Source: Bacteroidota bacterium (GTDB taxonomy: Bacteria > Bacteroidota > Bacteroidia > AKYH767-A > OLB10). From it: a stretch of 64,000 nt of DNA. The notes below the pieces were generated by a model, which saw only the letters and a list, made by a program, of their open reading frames with translations, was not told the origin of the DNA and did not search any database. The position numbers and the translations under genes were made by a program. Positions 25,841 through 34,905 of the stretch are shown in pieces. The DNA lies in assembly GCA_016713925.1 (NCBI GenBank), contig JADJOH010000007.1, positions 297,501 through 361,500 on the forward strand, given 5' to 3'. The first letter of the stretch is position 1. Every line of letters starts with the position of its first letter.

Positions 25841-26881
25841 TCAGGAAGGGGTTGATTTTAATTCCGAAAGTTCTTTTTGCAGTTCGGATATTTTTTTTTC
25901 GAGTTCCGGTAGTTTTTTAAACAACACATAGGTGCGTTTGTAATCTCCAATGGCGAAAGCCGGAGATCCCTGAAGAATTTCTCCGGGAGTATTAATACTA
26001 CTGCCAATTCCGGATTGAGCGGCAATTTTTACACCATCTGCAATTTGGATATGTCCTACAATACCCACCTGACCGCCAATCATACAATTCTTGCCAATTT
26101 TAGTGGAACCGGCAACACCGGTCTGAGCAGCGATCACTGTATTTTCTCCAATTTCTACATTGTGAGCAATCTGAATCAGATTATCAAGTTTAACACCTTT
26201 GCGGATAATAGAACTTCCTAAAGTTGCACGATCAATGGTGCTGTTGGCTCCGATTTCAACATGGTCCTCAATGATTACATTTCCAATCTGAGCCACCTTT
26301 TGATAGTTGCCCTGATTGGGCTGGAACCCGAATCCATCTCCGCCAACAACCACACCTGCATGCAAGGTGACCTCTTTGCCGATAATACAATCTGAATAGA
26401 TTTTAACACCGGGAAAAAGTGTTGTGTCGTCACCAATAGTGCAGTTGTCGCCAATATAGCTATTGGGATAAATTTTTACTCTGTTACCAATCTTTACATC
26501 CTTGCCGACATATGAAAAAGCACCAATGTAAATTTCCTCTCCGTATTTCGCAGAAGGATCAATAAAGGACATGTTTTCAATTCCGGTTTTATTCCTACGG
26601 ATCGTATTGTAAACCTCGAGTAATTTTGCAAAACTCTGGTAAGCATTTTCGACCCTGATTAGTGTGGCATCTATTTTCTTTTCAGCTTCGAAGTCACGGT
26701 TAATTATCACAATGGATGCCTTGGTGGAATAAATAAATTGCGCATAGGCAGGATTGGCCAGAAATGAAAGTGAACCTACAGTCCCCTCTTCAATTTTTGA
26801 TAAACCTGAAACTTTTACATCGGGGTTGCCTTCAACAACTCCATGCAGAAGTTCGGCGATTTGTTGCGCAGTAAATTCCAT
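25841..26881 (-). CDS. lpxD: UDP-3-O-acylglucosamine N-acyltransferase
   Basis: Third step of lipid A synthesis, adding the N-linked 3-hydroxyacyl chain. The N-terminal UDP-binding domain (MEFTAQQIAELLHG) precedes hexapeptide repeats with the catalytic His in IQIAHNVEIGE, and then a C-terminal coiled segment. The ATG at 26881 was chosen over one at 26893, because the upstream ATG would lie inside a TAAATTTG promoter box and the family starts at this MEF-like position. The protein is 346 residues. First gene of the lpxD-lpxC/fabZ-lpxA-ABC operon. Confidence 0.96.
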   Translation of the reverse strand: MEFTAQQIAELLHGVVEGNPDVKVSGLSKIEEGTVGSLSFLANPAYAQFIYSTKASIVIINRDFEAEKKIDATLIRVENAYQSFAKLLEVYNTIRRNKTGIENMSFIDPSAKYGEEIYIGAFSYVGKDVKIGNRVKIYPNSYIGDNCTIGDDTTLFPGVKIYSDCIIGKEVTLHAGVVVGGDGFGFQPNQGNYQKVAQIGNVIIEDHVEIGANSTIDRATLGSSIIRKGVKLDNLIQIAHNVEIGENTVIAAQTGVAGSTKIGKNCMIGGQVGIVGHIQIADGVKIAAQSGIGSSINTPGEILQGSPAFAIGDYKRTYVLFKKLPELEKKISELQKELSELKSTPS

Positions 26882-26890
26882 GATAGCCTG

Positions 26891-26898
26891 CAAATTTA
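26891..26898 (-). promoter_or_regulatory. -7 box of the lpx operon, abutting lpxD
   Basis: TAAATTTG on the minus strand (TAnnTTTG) ends nine bases before the lpxD ATG, implying an almost leaderless transcript. No -33 is assigned. Confidence 0.4.
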
Positions 26899-26940
26899 AA
26901 AATAAAGATGATGGGAAATTATTCCATGGTCCTAATTAAA

Positions 26941-28182
26941 TCACTGATTTTCAATTAATTCAGGTAGGACACAAATAAAATGTTTTTGAATCATAGAGGA
27001 AAGAACGGCAACTCCCATCTGGTCACTGGCAATACTCAGTTCAATAGAACTTCCATCCCTGAAAAGAATCTGAATAGGTTCTCCACTTGGATCGTAAGCA
27101 TTATTGCTGATAGATCCGATAAAGGCAAAGTAATGCGCCTCGCTTTTCCGGATATTAAATTTCAGAAGGGCGGATTGTTGAAAAGGAGTCAATGCGCTTT
27201 CTGTAAAAGCATCCTTTTGCAAACGTATTTTATACAAAGACCTGTTAACCATGCCCTTGCATAGTCTGCTTAATACGATGTCCGAATGATCAGCCCATAC
27301 TTTAATGGATGAGAAAATATCGTAATCGTCCAGCATTGCATAGCTTTGGAGGATTACCCTGTTATTTCTCAGGTCATTTTCTGTGCAGTTATTCTCTAAG
27401 AAATAAGCAAAAGAAGGTGTGGCAAATAATTTTTCTCCGGCAGATACCAGTTCTTTGGCTCTAAGTAAAATATTTACCAACAAATGCTCTGCTGCCAGTA
27501 CCGTCTTATGTAAATAAACCTGCCAATACATCAGACGACGGGCAATGATGAATTTTTCAATCGAATAAACTCCTTTTTCCTCTACCACCAGTCGCCCCTG
27601 TTCAATGTTCAGCATTCTGATAATCCGTTGTGCGCCAATTTTTCCTTCTAACACACCGGTATAGAAGCTGTCTCTGTTTAAATAATCAAGACGATCCATG
27701 TCTAACTGACTTGAAACCAACTGATGTAAAAACAGCTTGTGGTAAGTCCCTTTAAAAACCTGAATAGCCAGTGAAAGTTGGCCTTCAAATTCCTCATTCA
27801 GTTTTTCCATAAACAAAAGCGACACCGATTCATGGCTGATACCGGTAACGATACTATGTTCCAAAGCATGCGAAAAAGGGCTATGGCCAATATCGTGGAG
27901 CAGGATAGCAATTTCTACTGCCAAAGCTTCTTCTTCACTGATCTCATGTCCTTTACTTCGCAAAGTTTCAATAGCCTGGACGGTCAAATGCAAGGCTCCA
28001 ATGGCATGTTGAAAGCGGGTATGTAAAGCCCCCGGATATACCATATGGCTCATTCCTAATTGCCGTATTCTTCTTAATCTTTGAAACCAGGGATGTTCCA
28101 CCAGGTCAAATATCAAAGGATGAGGTATTGTAATAAAGCCGTAAACGGGATCGTTAAATATTTTTTTCTTATTGGTGTTCAA
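26941..28182 (-). CDS. HD-domain phosphohydrolase, dGTPase/SAMHD1-like
   Basis: The 413-residue protein carries the metal-binding H...HD...D set: HTRFQHAIGALHL (about residue 54), ILLHDIGHSPFSHALEH (about 92-108) and DMDRLDYLNRDSF (about 161-173). This layout is the SAMHD1/YwfO-like branch of HD hydrolases, which cleave deoxynucleoside triphosphates. The C-terminal part is helical with no extra domain recognised. It is divergent from porX and about 50 bases from the lpx operon. Confidence 0.88.
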   Translation of the reverse strand: MNTNKKKIFNDPVYGFITIPHPLIFDLVEHPWFQRLRRIRQLGMSHMVYPGALHTRFQHAIGALHLTVQAIETLRSKGHEISEEEALAVEIAILLHDIGHSPFSHALEHSIVTGISHESVSLLFMEKLNEEFEGQLSLAIQVFKGTYHKLFLHQLVSSQLDMDRLDYLNRDSFYTGVLEGKIGAQRIIRMLNIEQGRLVVEEKGVYSIEKFIIARRLMYWQVYLHKTVLAAEHLLVNILLRAKELVSAGEKLFATPSFAYFLENNCTENDLRNNRVILQSYAMLDDYDIFSSIKVWADHSDIVLSRLCKGMVNRSLYKIRLQKDAFTESALTPFQQSALLKFNIRKSEAHYFAFIGSISNNAYDPSGEPIQILFRDGSSIELSIASDQMGVAVLSSMIQKHFICVLPELIENQ

Positions 28183-28306
28183 TGGACAGAAGATAATGAG
28201 GGCGAATTTACGATTTAAAGTGCTTGACCCACCTTCATCAGGAATGACCCTATGTTATAATGCTGAAATAAATGACAGGTTAAGTCGTTCTGTAGCAGTC
28301 TTGGAT

Positions 28307-28314
28307 TACTTTTG
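28307..28314 (+). promoter_or_regulatory. Bacteroidota -7 box for porX-tsaE-ald
   Basis: TACTTTTG matches TAnnTTTG exactly, 68 bases before the porX ATG. No clear -33 TTG is present. Confidence 0.4.
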
Positions 28315-28382
28315 CGTAATTCAGGATAGTATACATGAAAAGTATTTACTGATTAACGTTTAAAATAGAGGTAAAATAGAAT

Positions 28383-28754
28383 ATGGAAAAAGTGAAAATT
28401 CTTTGGGCAGATGATGAAATCGACCTGCTGAAACCACATATAATGTTTCTTGAAAACAAGGGCTATCATGTAACAACAGCCAATAACGGCCGGGATGCCG
28501 TAGACCTTGTAAAGAGCACTGAATTTGACATTGTTTTTCTCGATGAAAATATGCCGGGCTTGAATGGCTTGGAAACACTTGTCCAGATTAAGAACTTACG
28601 TTCTTCTGTTCCTGTTGTGATGATTACCAAGAATGAGGAAGAGGCCATCATGGAAGAGGCCATTGGAGGTAAAATTGCGGATTATCTCATTAAGCCGGTG
28701 AATCCGAACCAGATTTTGCTTTCCTTAAAAAGAATCTTGAGGATAAGCGACTGA
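28383..28754 (+). CDS. porX: PorX N-terminal part (receiver domain), frame broken
   Basis: This is the receiver domain of PorX, the response regulator that with histidine kinase PorY controls T9SS gene expression. Acidic pocket residues D10/D11 (WADDE), phosphoacceptor D54 (VFLDENMPG), a conserved Thr (VMITKN) and Lys (YLIKPVNP) are all present. The frame should continue into the PglZ domain, but one base appears lost near 28739. Restoring one G (TTGGAGGAT) reads through LEDKRLISEKTSQGYQQEF into the ORF at 28805, giving 518 residues, the usual PorX size. Here the broken frame ends LRISD at 28754. Confidence 0.88.
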   Translation: MEKVKILWADDEIDLLKPHIMFLENKGYHVTTANNGRDAVDLVKSTEFDIVFLDENMPGLNGLETLVQIKNLRSSVPVVMITKNEEEAIMEEAIGGKIADYLIKPVNPNQILLSLKRILRISD

Positions 28755-28804
28755 TCAGTGAGAAAACTTCTCAAGGCTATCAGCAAGAATTTCGCCAGAT
28801 TGGG

Positions 28805-29938
28805 ATGTCTTTAAGTGACCGTTTGTCATGGCAGGAATGGGTGGATGTGTATAAGAAACTTGTTTATTGGGAGATAGAACTGGAAAGAACGAAGGACCCC
28901 GGTATGTACGATATTTTAACCATGCAAAAATCTGAAGCCAATCAGTTGTTCAGTAAATTCGTTGAGAATAATTATCTCTCCTGGCTAAAAGATCCTGAAA
29001 AAGCACCGCTGATGTCTCATTATTTATTGAGGAGGAAAGCTTTGCCATTGGCTGAGAATTCAGAAGAACCGGTTTTCTTTTTGTTGATTGATAATTTACG
29101 TTTCGATCAATGGAAAGTGATTGAGCCCGCTATTCGTGAACTTTTTAAGGTGGTGGAGGAAGACACCTATTGCAGCATTCTTCCTACTGCTACCCAATTT
29201 GCAAGGAATGCAATTTTCGCAGGGATGATGCCTTCTGAAATACAAAAACGATTCCCGGATAAATGGATCGGGGATGAAGAAGACGAGGGTAAAAATAATT
29301 TTGAAGAAGATTTCCTGGCGGATCAGTTACAGCGATTAAGGAAGACTTATAAATTTTCATATACCAAAGTGACCAATCTCGAAGCCGGAAAAGTACTCGC
29401 TGATCAGGTGCCGAATTTATTCAGAAATAAATTTAATGTCATTGTATATAATTTTGTGGATATGCTTTCTCATGCCCGTACAGATATGCAAGTGATAAAG
29501 GAGTTGGCAGAGGATGAGAAAGCCTATCGCTCCATAACCCGATCCTGGTTTGATCATTCACCACTTCTCGAAACCCTGAAGCGTATTGCGGAGCGGCCTG
29601 CGAAACTGGTTATTACCACTGATCATGGAACCATTAGAGTAAAAGAGCCTTCTAAGATTGTTGGTGACCGGAATACAAACACCAACCTTCGCTACAAGCA
29701 GGGAAAGAACCTGAATTATGATAAAAAGGATGTGTTGGAAATCAGAAATCCTTCCGATGCATTTTTACCAAAAGTAAATGTGAGTACCGCGTATGTATTT
29801 GTAAAAGGGGATAAGTTTTTTGCTTATCCTAATAATTTCAATTATTATGTGAACTTCTATAGAAATACCTTTCAGCATGGAGGGATATCGCCGGAGGAAA
29901 TGATTTTGCCCGTAATTACATTGCAGAGTAAAATATGA
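28805..29938 (+). CDS. porX: PorX C-terminal part (PglZ/alkaline-phosphatase-like domain)
   Basis: The 377-residue C-terminal portion of PorX has helical linker sequence (WVDVYKKLVYWEIELE) and then the PglZ-type metallophosphodiesterase core. Likely zinc and catalytic residues lie in IDNLRFDQWK, the Thr of LPTATQFARNAIFAGM, and VITTDHGTIRV. In P. gingivalis and relatives this domain hydrolyses small nucleotides/oligonucleotides and supports T9SS regulation. The true start is the receiver domain at 28383; the ATG at 28805 is only the first Met after the frameshift. Its ATGA overlaps tsaE. Confidence 0.88.
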   Translation: MSLSDRLSWQEWVDVYKKLVYWEIELERTKDPGMYDILTMQKSEANQLFSKFVENNYLSWLKDPEKAPLMSHYLLRRKALPLAENSEEPVFFLLIDNLRFDQWKVIEPAIRELFKVVEEDTYCSILPTATQFARNAIFAGMMPSEIQKRFPDKWIGDEEDEGKNNFEEDFLADQLQRLRKTYKFSYTKVTNLEAGKVLADQVPNLFRNKFNVIVYNFVDMLSHARTDMQVIKELAEDEKAYRSITRSWFDHSPLLETLKRIAERPAKLVITTDHGTIRVKEPSKIVGDRNTNTNLRYKQGKNLNYDKKDVLEIRNPSDAFLPKVNVSTAYVFVKGDKFFAYPNNFNYYVNFYRNTFQHGGISPEEMILPVITLQSKI

Positions 29939-30357
29939 GGTTTGTCCGGGAAATCGCTTCGTTGAATGAATTAGATAGTGTTGCCGGTGAAATTCTGGAA
30001 AAAGCTTCAGACTATAAGATATTTTGTTTTCATGGGGAGATGGGCGCCGGAAAAACGACATTGATTAAGTCAATTTGTCGAAAACTTGGTGTGAATGATG
30101 AAGTGCAAAGCCCCACCTTTTCTATTGTTAATGAGTACGTAGACCGTACTAAAAATCCGGTTTATCATTTTGATTTCTATCGGTTGAAAAATGAAGAAGA
30201 AGCTTATGATTTGGGGTACGAACATTACTTCTTTTCCGGTTACTTTTGTCTTATTGAATGGCCTGAAAAAGTGAAGGACTTGTTAAATTTGAAAAAAGCA
30301 GATATTTTTATAGAGTTAATGGCTGAGAAAAGGCAAATAACAGTTGAATATGACTAA
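29935..30357 (+). CDS. tsaE: tRNA threonylcarbamoyladenosine biosynthesis ATPase TsaE
   Basis: TsaE works with TsaB, TsaC and TsaD to make t6A at position 37 of ANN-decoding tRNAs. The 140 residues carry Walker A GEMGAGKTTLIK, the family motif SPTFSIVNEY, HFDFYRL and the IEWPEK segment. It overlaps the porX stop by four bases and ald by eight. Confidence 0.95.
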   Translation: MRFVREIASLNELDSVAGEILEKASDYKIFCFHGEMGAGKTTLIKSICRKLGVNDEVQSPTFSIVNEYVDRTKNPVYHFDFYRLKNEEEAYDLGYEHYFFSGYFCLIEWPEKVKDLLNLKKADIFIELMAEKRQITVEYD

Positions 30358-31573
30358 GGGTATAAGCGGAATGTCTGCATTGGCACAGCAAGGGATATTA
30401 CTTCCTCAGGAGAGTGTTTTGGAAGTAGCAAAGCTTCGTAAAGAATTATTTATCGGAATTCCCAAAGAAATTTCTTTTCAGGAGAATAGGGTGCCATTAG
30501 TACCGGAAGCAGTAGCTGTTTTAACCAATAATGGACATCGGGTGCTGATAGAAGCCGGAGCGGGCATTGCAGCCAATTTTACAGATTCAGATTATAGCGA
30601 GGCCGGAGCGCAAATCGGATATTCTTCGGAAGAAATTTTTAAAGCAGATCTGATATTAAAGATTGCACCTCCTTCATTAGCTGAATTGGAGTATTTTAAA
30701 GATAAGCAATCGCTGATGTCTATTTTGCAAGTAGGCATGCAGCCGGAAGGATATATTCATCGACTTGGTTCTAAGAAATTGACTGCTTTGGCTTTTGAAT
30801 ATTTGAAGGATGAAACGTCAGTTTACCCTGTTATTCAGGCCATGAGTGAAATTGTAGGCAGTGCTGCTATACTGATTGCTTCTGAATTGATGAGTAACAC
30901 CGTCGGTGGAAAAGGTGAATTATTAGGCGGAGTGCCCGGTATACCTCCCACCGAAGTAGTTATTATAGGTGCCGGTACCGTGAGCGAATATGCCGCAAGA
31001 GCCGCTATGGGTTTGGGTGCAAATGTTAAGATTTTCGACAATTCAGTATATAAACTCCGTCGTATTCAAAGAAATTTAGGCAGCCGGGTATATACTTCTA
31101 CAATAAATCCGGTGACACTTCTTAAAGCATTAAAGACTTGCGACGTGGCCATTGGTGCTATTCTATCAAAAGAAGGTCGCTCTCCGATTGTAGTAACGGA
31201 GGAAATGGTTTCAGAAATGAGTTTTGGTTCTGTAATAATTGATGTGAGTATTGATCAGGGCGGATGTTTTGAAACTTCAGAAGTGACGAATCATTCCCAT
31301 CCTGTATTTAAAAAGTACGGAGTAACTCATTATTGCGTTCCAAATATCGCAAGCCGTGTTTCCAGAACTGCTTCTTATGCACTCAGCAATATTTTTACAC
31401 CCATTTTATTGAGTATGGGAGAAGAAGGCGGCATGGATGCATTGCTCTGGAAAGATGCCCATGTTCGCTCAGCAGCCTATCTCTACCGTGGGGCTGTGAC
31501 CAATAGGTATGTTTCCGATTTTTGCAGGTTGCCATTTCGTGATTTGAATCTTTTGATGGCAACCAGAATATGA
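30350..31573 (+). CDS. ald: Alanine dehydrogenase
   Basis: NAD-dependent interconversion of alanine and pyruvate plus ammonia. The N-terminal substrate domain has GIPKEISFQENRVPLVPEAV, and Rossmann GAGTVSEYAARAAMGLGA lies near residue 205. IDVSIDQGGCFETS and the Bacteroidota-type C-terminal extension to 407 residues follow. The ATG at 30350 was chosen; an in-frame TTG lies six bases upstream. It overlaps tsaE by eight bases and is the third gene of the porX-tsaE-ald unit. Confidence 0.93.
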   Translation: MTKGISGMSALAQQGILLPQESVLEVAKLRKELFIGIPKEISFQENRVPLVPEAVAVLTNNGHRVLIEAGAGIAANFTDSDYSEAGAQIGYSSEEIFKADLILKIAPPSLAELEYFKDKQSLMSILQVGMQPEGYIHRLGSKKLTALAFEYLKDETSVYPVIQAMSEIVGSAAILIASELMSNTVGGKGELLGGVPGIPPTEVVIIGAGTVSEYAARAAMGLGANVKIFDNSVYKLRRIQRNLGSRVYTSTINPVTLLKALKTCDVAIGAILSKEGRSPIVVTEEMVSEMSFGSVIIDVSIDQGGCFETSEVTNHSHPVFKKYGVTHYCVPNIASRVSRTASYALSNIFTPILLSMGEEGGMDALLWKDAHVRSAAYLYRGAVTNRYVSDFCRLPFRDLNLLMATRI

Positions 31574-31574
31574 T

Positions 31575-31768
31575 TTATCCCTTTTTGATTTGTGTTTTGT
31601 GTGTATGAACCAAGAATTTGTTTGCCTTTTCATCTTCTGCGGCTTCTCTTCAATGAAAGAATTAATATAGCCTGCTCGTGTAGATTCTTTCTGCCAATCG
31701 CTGCTGTTATATTTCCAGATTATGTGTTTCTGGTACGGAATTGAACCCATTTGGGTGTTGTTGTTCAT
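31575..31768 (-). pseudogene. Possible 64-residue gene with one-base frameshift
   Basis: From the ATG at 31768 a frame reads MGSIPYQKHIIWKYNSSDWQ and then GYINSFIEE, but continues into ald antisense. Adding one G (plus-strand C near 31646) switches to EEAAEDEKANKFLVHTHKTQ and a stop at 31575-31577, immediately beside the convergent ald stop. The tidy end suggests a real small gene with a lost base. No family is recognised. The 320-base gap 31574-31893 otherwise holds the terminator at 31838. Confidence 0.35.
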
Positions 31769-31837
31769 AGGTTAGAGTTGTTCGTTTTCCTTGAGTTATT
31801 TTCTGTCAGAACTCCAGGATAGTTTTGTGTTAAGGCT

Positions 31838-31876
31838 AAAAAAAAGAGAGGCCATTCGTTAGAACAGCCTCTCTTT
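31838..31876 (-). terminator. Terminator of the giant T9SS gene
   Basis: On the minus strand the stem AAAGAGAGGC / GCCTCTCTTT with a 14-base loop is followed by a run of eight Ts, 18 bases after the giant gene's stop. Confidence 0.85.
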
Positions 31877-31893
31877 ACTATTTATTGGTTCGC

Positions 31894-33474
31894 TTATTCT
31901 ATTACCAGTCGAATTTGTTGCATTTCATTTCCGGCACGGACAATGACCATGTAGATTCCTGAATTTAAGTGTGAAATATTCATCTCTTTGCTGTTAATTC
32001 CGGGATTTGCTTCTCCTTGTTCTGAGAATACCATGCGACCGGAAAGATCAATCAGAGTGATGTTGTAATTCGCTGTTTCATTCGCATTGAAGCGGATTTG
32101 CACATTGTCTCTTGCAGGATTTGGAGCTACGTTCAGACTGCTGAGTATTTCAGGAGTACTGTTGATACGTGGTCCTCCGCAGAATGCAAAGTTGAGACTG
32201 ATTCCACTTAATGATCTGAGACCACTTTGTCCACAAGCATTACTTGCTCGTACAGAGATCACCTGACCATTCGCAGGGTTAGCACCGAAGTTTACAGTTA
32301 TCGTTTTAGTTCCCTGACCACTTACTATGGTTGCTCCACCCGGAACAGTCCAGGTATATAGTGAAGCTCCTGCTACAGTTGGGATTTCATAGATAACACC
32401 TGCCTGACCCGGACAAACATTTACCGGTCCAGTGATTGGAGCAGGTTGTCCCGGAGCACCTAAGATGCTGATAGATCTAGCACTTCCTGATCCGCATCCG
32501 TTGATTCCATTTACAGTAACTATTCCACCAGTAAATCCATTCGCTACACTGAATGTAATTGTATTGGTTCCTTGACCGGAGATGATACTTACACCCACAG
32601 GTACATTCCAGTTGTAACTTGTAGCATTGATACTGCCTGCAGTAGTCAGCATGGCGCTACTCGCTCCACATAGTCCTGAATTCAAGCCTGTGATAACAGC
32701 CGGAGTTAAAGGAATGTTGTTGCCAATATTCTTTGTTCTCATCGCTCCTGTACCACAAATGTTTGAGGCACTTACAGAAATCGTTCCTCCGTTGTATGCC
32801 CCACTTACATTTACGTTGATGATGTTAGAACCTTGTCCACTTGAGATGGTCATTCCGGTTGGAACATTCCAGTTGTAAGAAGAAGCTCTGGCCACTGAAG
32901 CAATGGAGTAAGTTACATTGTCTCCCGGACATACTTTTGATGGTCCTGATATAGATGGAGGTCCAACTGGTGCTGTGTAATTCATGTCAACCTGTACGCT
33001 GGCAGTTGCAATTCCACCACAAGGAGTTGTTGCAGTCACAGTCATTGGTCCGCTAATTCCATTGTGTATGGCTTGTCCTGTCCAGCTTACAAAGATGGAG
33101 TTTGTTCCTTGTCCATTGACGATAGTCATGCCAGCAGGAAGTGACCATGTGTAGCTGCTTGCACCAGGGGCAGGTGCAATACTAAAGGTGGCAATATTGA
33201 AGATGACCGGTACACATTGTTGTGCAGGACCGCTGATGCTGCCTAAAGGAATAATTACGTTGTCGTCAGTTAAGCCATTACAGTCGTCATCAATTCCATT
33301 ACAGATTTCAATAGCTGCCGGATTTATAGCTGCATTGTTGTCGTCGCAATCAGTATTGTCAACCACATAACCTACAGGAGCACCGTCGCAAGTTGAAACA
33401 GAAACAGCAAGGTTACCGAAACTATCACCATCTGCATCTGCATAGTAAGTTACGAATACCAGACCGTCATCGGT
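31894..33474 (-). CDS. Giant gene, C-terminal part: last repeat, PKD-like domains, T9SS domain
   Basis: The frame opens right after the in-frame TGA at 33475-33477; the first Met is at 33366. It contains the end of the last MopE-like unit (DCDDNNAAINPAAIEICNGI), then four or five PKD/Ig-like domains of about 80 residues. These repeat the pattern ASSYTWSLPAGMTIVNGQGT with VCPG...G openings. The protein ends with a type A sorting domain (NVAPNPARDNVQIRF to IRLVIE), which would be cleaved and replaced by a surface anchor after T9SS export. This part is intact. Confidence 0.8.
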   Translation of the reverse strand, partial: TDDGLVFVTYYADADGDSFGNLAVSVSTCDGAPVGYVVDNTDCDDNNAAINPAAIEICNGIDDDCNGLTDDNVIIPLGSISGPAQQCVPVIFNIATFSIAPAPGASSYTWSLPAGMTIVNGQGTNSIFVSWTGQAIHNGISGPMTVTATTPCGGIATASVQVDMNYTAPVGPPSISGPSKVCPGDNVTYSIASVARASSYNWNVPTGMTISSGQGSNIINVNVSGAYNGGTISVSASNICGTGAMRTKNIGNNIPLTPAVITGLNSGLCGASSAMLTTAGSINATSYNWNVPVGVSIISGQGTNTITFSVANGFTGGIVTVNGINGCGSGSARSISILGAPGQPAPITGPVNVCPGQAGVIYEIPTVAGASLYTWTVPGGATIVSGQGTKTITVNFGANPANGQVISVRASNACGQSGLRSLSGISLNFAFCGGPRINSTPEILSSLNVAPNPARDNVQIRFNANETANYNITLIDLSGRMVFSEQGEANPGINSKEMNISHLNSGIYMVIVRAGNEMQQIRLVIE

Positions 33475-34347
33475 TCAACCGTTACAGTTATCATCGATAC
33501 CGTTACATACTTCAGCAGCACCGGGGTTGATGGCAGCCACCGCATCGTTACAATCGTTATTAGAAGCTACACCACAAGCTACAGGAGCACCGGCACCGTA
33601 AGTGTCACCGTCCAGATCAGCATAGAGGAGTTGAGCATCGTCGCAATCTGTATTGTCGATTACATAACCTACAGGAGCACCATCGCAAGTTGAAACAAAA
33701 ACAGCAAGGTTACCGAAACCATCACCATCTGCATCAGCATAGTAAGTTACGAATACCAGACCGTCATCGGTTAAACCGTTACAGTTATCGTCAATGTTAT
33801 TACAAACTTCAGTAGCGGCGGGGTTCACAACGGCAGCATTATCGTCGCAGTCACCATCCACCAGTACAGAACCGGCAATCGGAGCACAGGAAGAGGTAGC
33901 AGCACCGGCACCGTAACCATCGTTATCACCATCTACATAGTAGTTGAGGAATACCAGACCGTCATCGGTTAAACCGTTACAGTTATCGTCAATGTTATTA
34001 CAAACTTCAGTAGCGGCGGGGTTCACAGCAGCAGTGTTGTCGTCGCAGTCACCATCCACCAGTACAGAACCGGCAATCGGAGCACAGGAAGAGGTAGCAG
34101 CACCGGCACCGTAACCATCGTTATCACCATCTACATAGTAGTTGAGGAATACCAGACCGTCATCGGTTAAACCGTTACAGTTATCGTCAATGTTATTACA
34201 AATTTCAGTAGCAGCAGGGTTCACAGTAGCAGCGTTGTCGTCGCAATCAGTAGCATCGGCAACATAACCTAAAGGAGCAACACATGCCTGAACAGAGACT
34301 GCAGCATTACCATAAGAATCACCATCGGCATCCCAAGAAGGTTGCAA
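33475..34347 (-). CDS. Giant gene fragment, four MopE-like units
   Basis: Ends at a TGA created by one base change (plus-strand c for a at 33476; AACGGTTTA elsewhere becomes AACGGTTGA). Upstream the frame is lost between about 34332 and 34356, where four bases are missing relative to sister units. Both unit types and one older DLDGDTYGAGAP unit are present. Confidence 0.5.
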   Translation of the reverse strand: MQPSWDADGDSYGNAAVSVQACVAPLGYVADATDCDDNAATVNPAATEICNNIDDNCNGLTDDGLVFLNYYVDGDNDGYGAGAATSSCAPIAGSVLVDGDCDDNTAAVNPAATEVCNNIDDNCNGLTDDGLVFLNYYVDGDNDGYGAGAATSSCAPIAGSVLVDGDCDDNAAVVNPAATEVCNNIDDNCNGLTDDGLVFVTYYADADGDGFGNLAVFVSTCDGAPVGYVIDNTDCDDAQLLYADLDGDTYGAGAPVACGVASNNDCNDAVAAINPGAAEVCNGIDDNCNG

Positions 34348-34787
34348 TACACCTCGTCAATGGACCCATCGCAATCGTCATCGATAGAGTTACAAACTTC
34401 AGTAGCGGCGGGGTTCACAACGGCAGCATTATCGTCGCAGTCACCATCCACCAGTACAGAACCGGCAATCGGAGCACAGGAAGAGGTAGCAGCACCGGCA
34501 CCGTAACCATCGTTATCACCATCTACATAGTAGTTGAGGAATACCAGGCCGTCATCGGTTAAACCGTTACAGTTATCGTCAATGTTACAAACTTCGGTAG
34601 CGGCGGGGTTCACAGCAGCAGTGTTGTCGTCGCAGTCACCATCCACCAGTACAGAACCGGCAATCGGAGCACAGGAAGAGGTAGCAGCACCGGCACCGTA
34701 ACCATCGTTATCACCATCTACATAGTAGTTGAGGAATACCAGACCGTCATCGGTTAAACCGTTACAGTTATCGTCAATGTTGACCAC
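34269..34787 (-). CDS. Giant gene fragment, two to three MopE-like units
   Basis: The upstream break is at about 34780, where ATTATTACAAA has become TTGACCACAAA (one extra base). One copy lacks an Asn codon (CNIDD for CNNIDD). The downstream break is the four-base deficit near 34340, after which the ORF ends in a false tail. Confidence 0.45.
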   Translation of the reverse strand: MVNIDDNCNGLTDDGLVFLNYYVDGDNDGYGAGAATSSCAPIAGSVLVDGDCDDNTAAVNPAATEVCNIDDNCNGLTDDGLVFLNYYVDGDNDGYGAGAATSSCAPIAGSVLVDGDCDDNAAVVNPAATEVCNSIDDDCDGSIDEVYCNLLGMPMVILMVMLQSLFRHVLLL

Positions 34788-34905
34788 AAATTTCAGTAGC
34801 AGCAGGGTTCACAGTAGCAGCGTTGTCGTCGCAATCAGTAGCATCGGCAACATAACCTAAAGGAGCAACACATCCTGAACAGAGACTGCAGCATTACCAT
34901 AAGAA

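Noticed and set aside
31700..31760. Possible tRNA (minus-strand GGGTTCAATTCC followed by ACCA)
   Set aside because: The T-arm stem does not pair and no acceptor or anticodon stem can be formed around it.
31469..31768. Unshifted 99-codon minus-strand ORF
   Set aside because: It overlaps the conserved end of ald by 105 bases; the frameshifted version ending at 31575 fits better.
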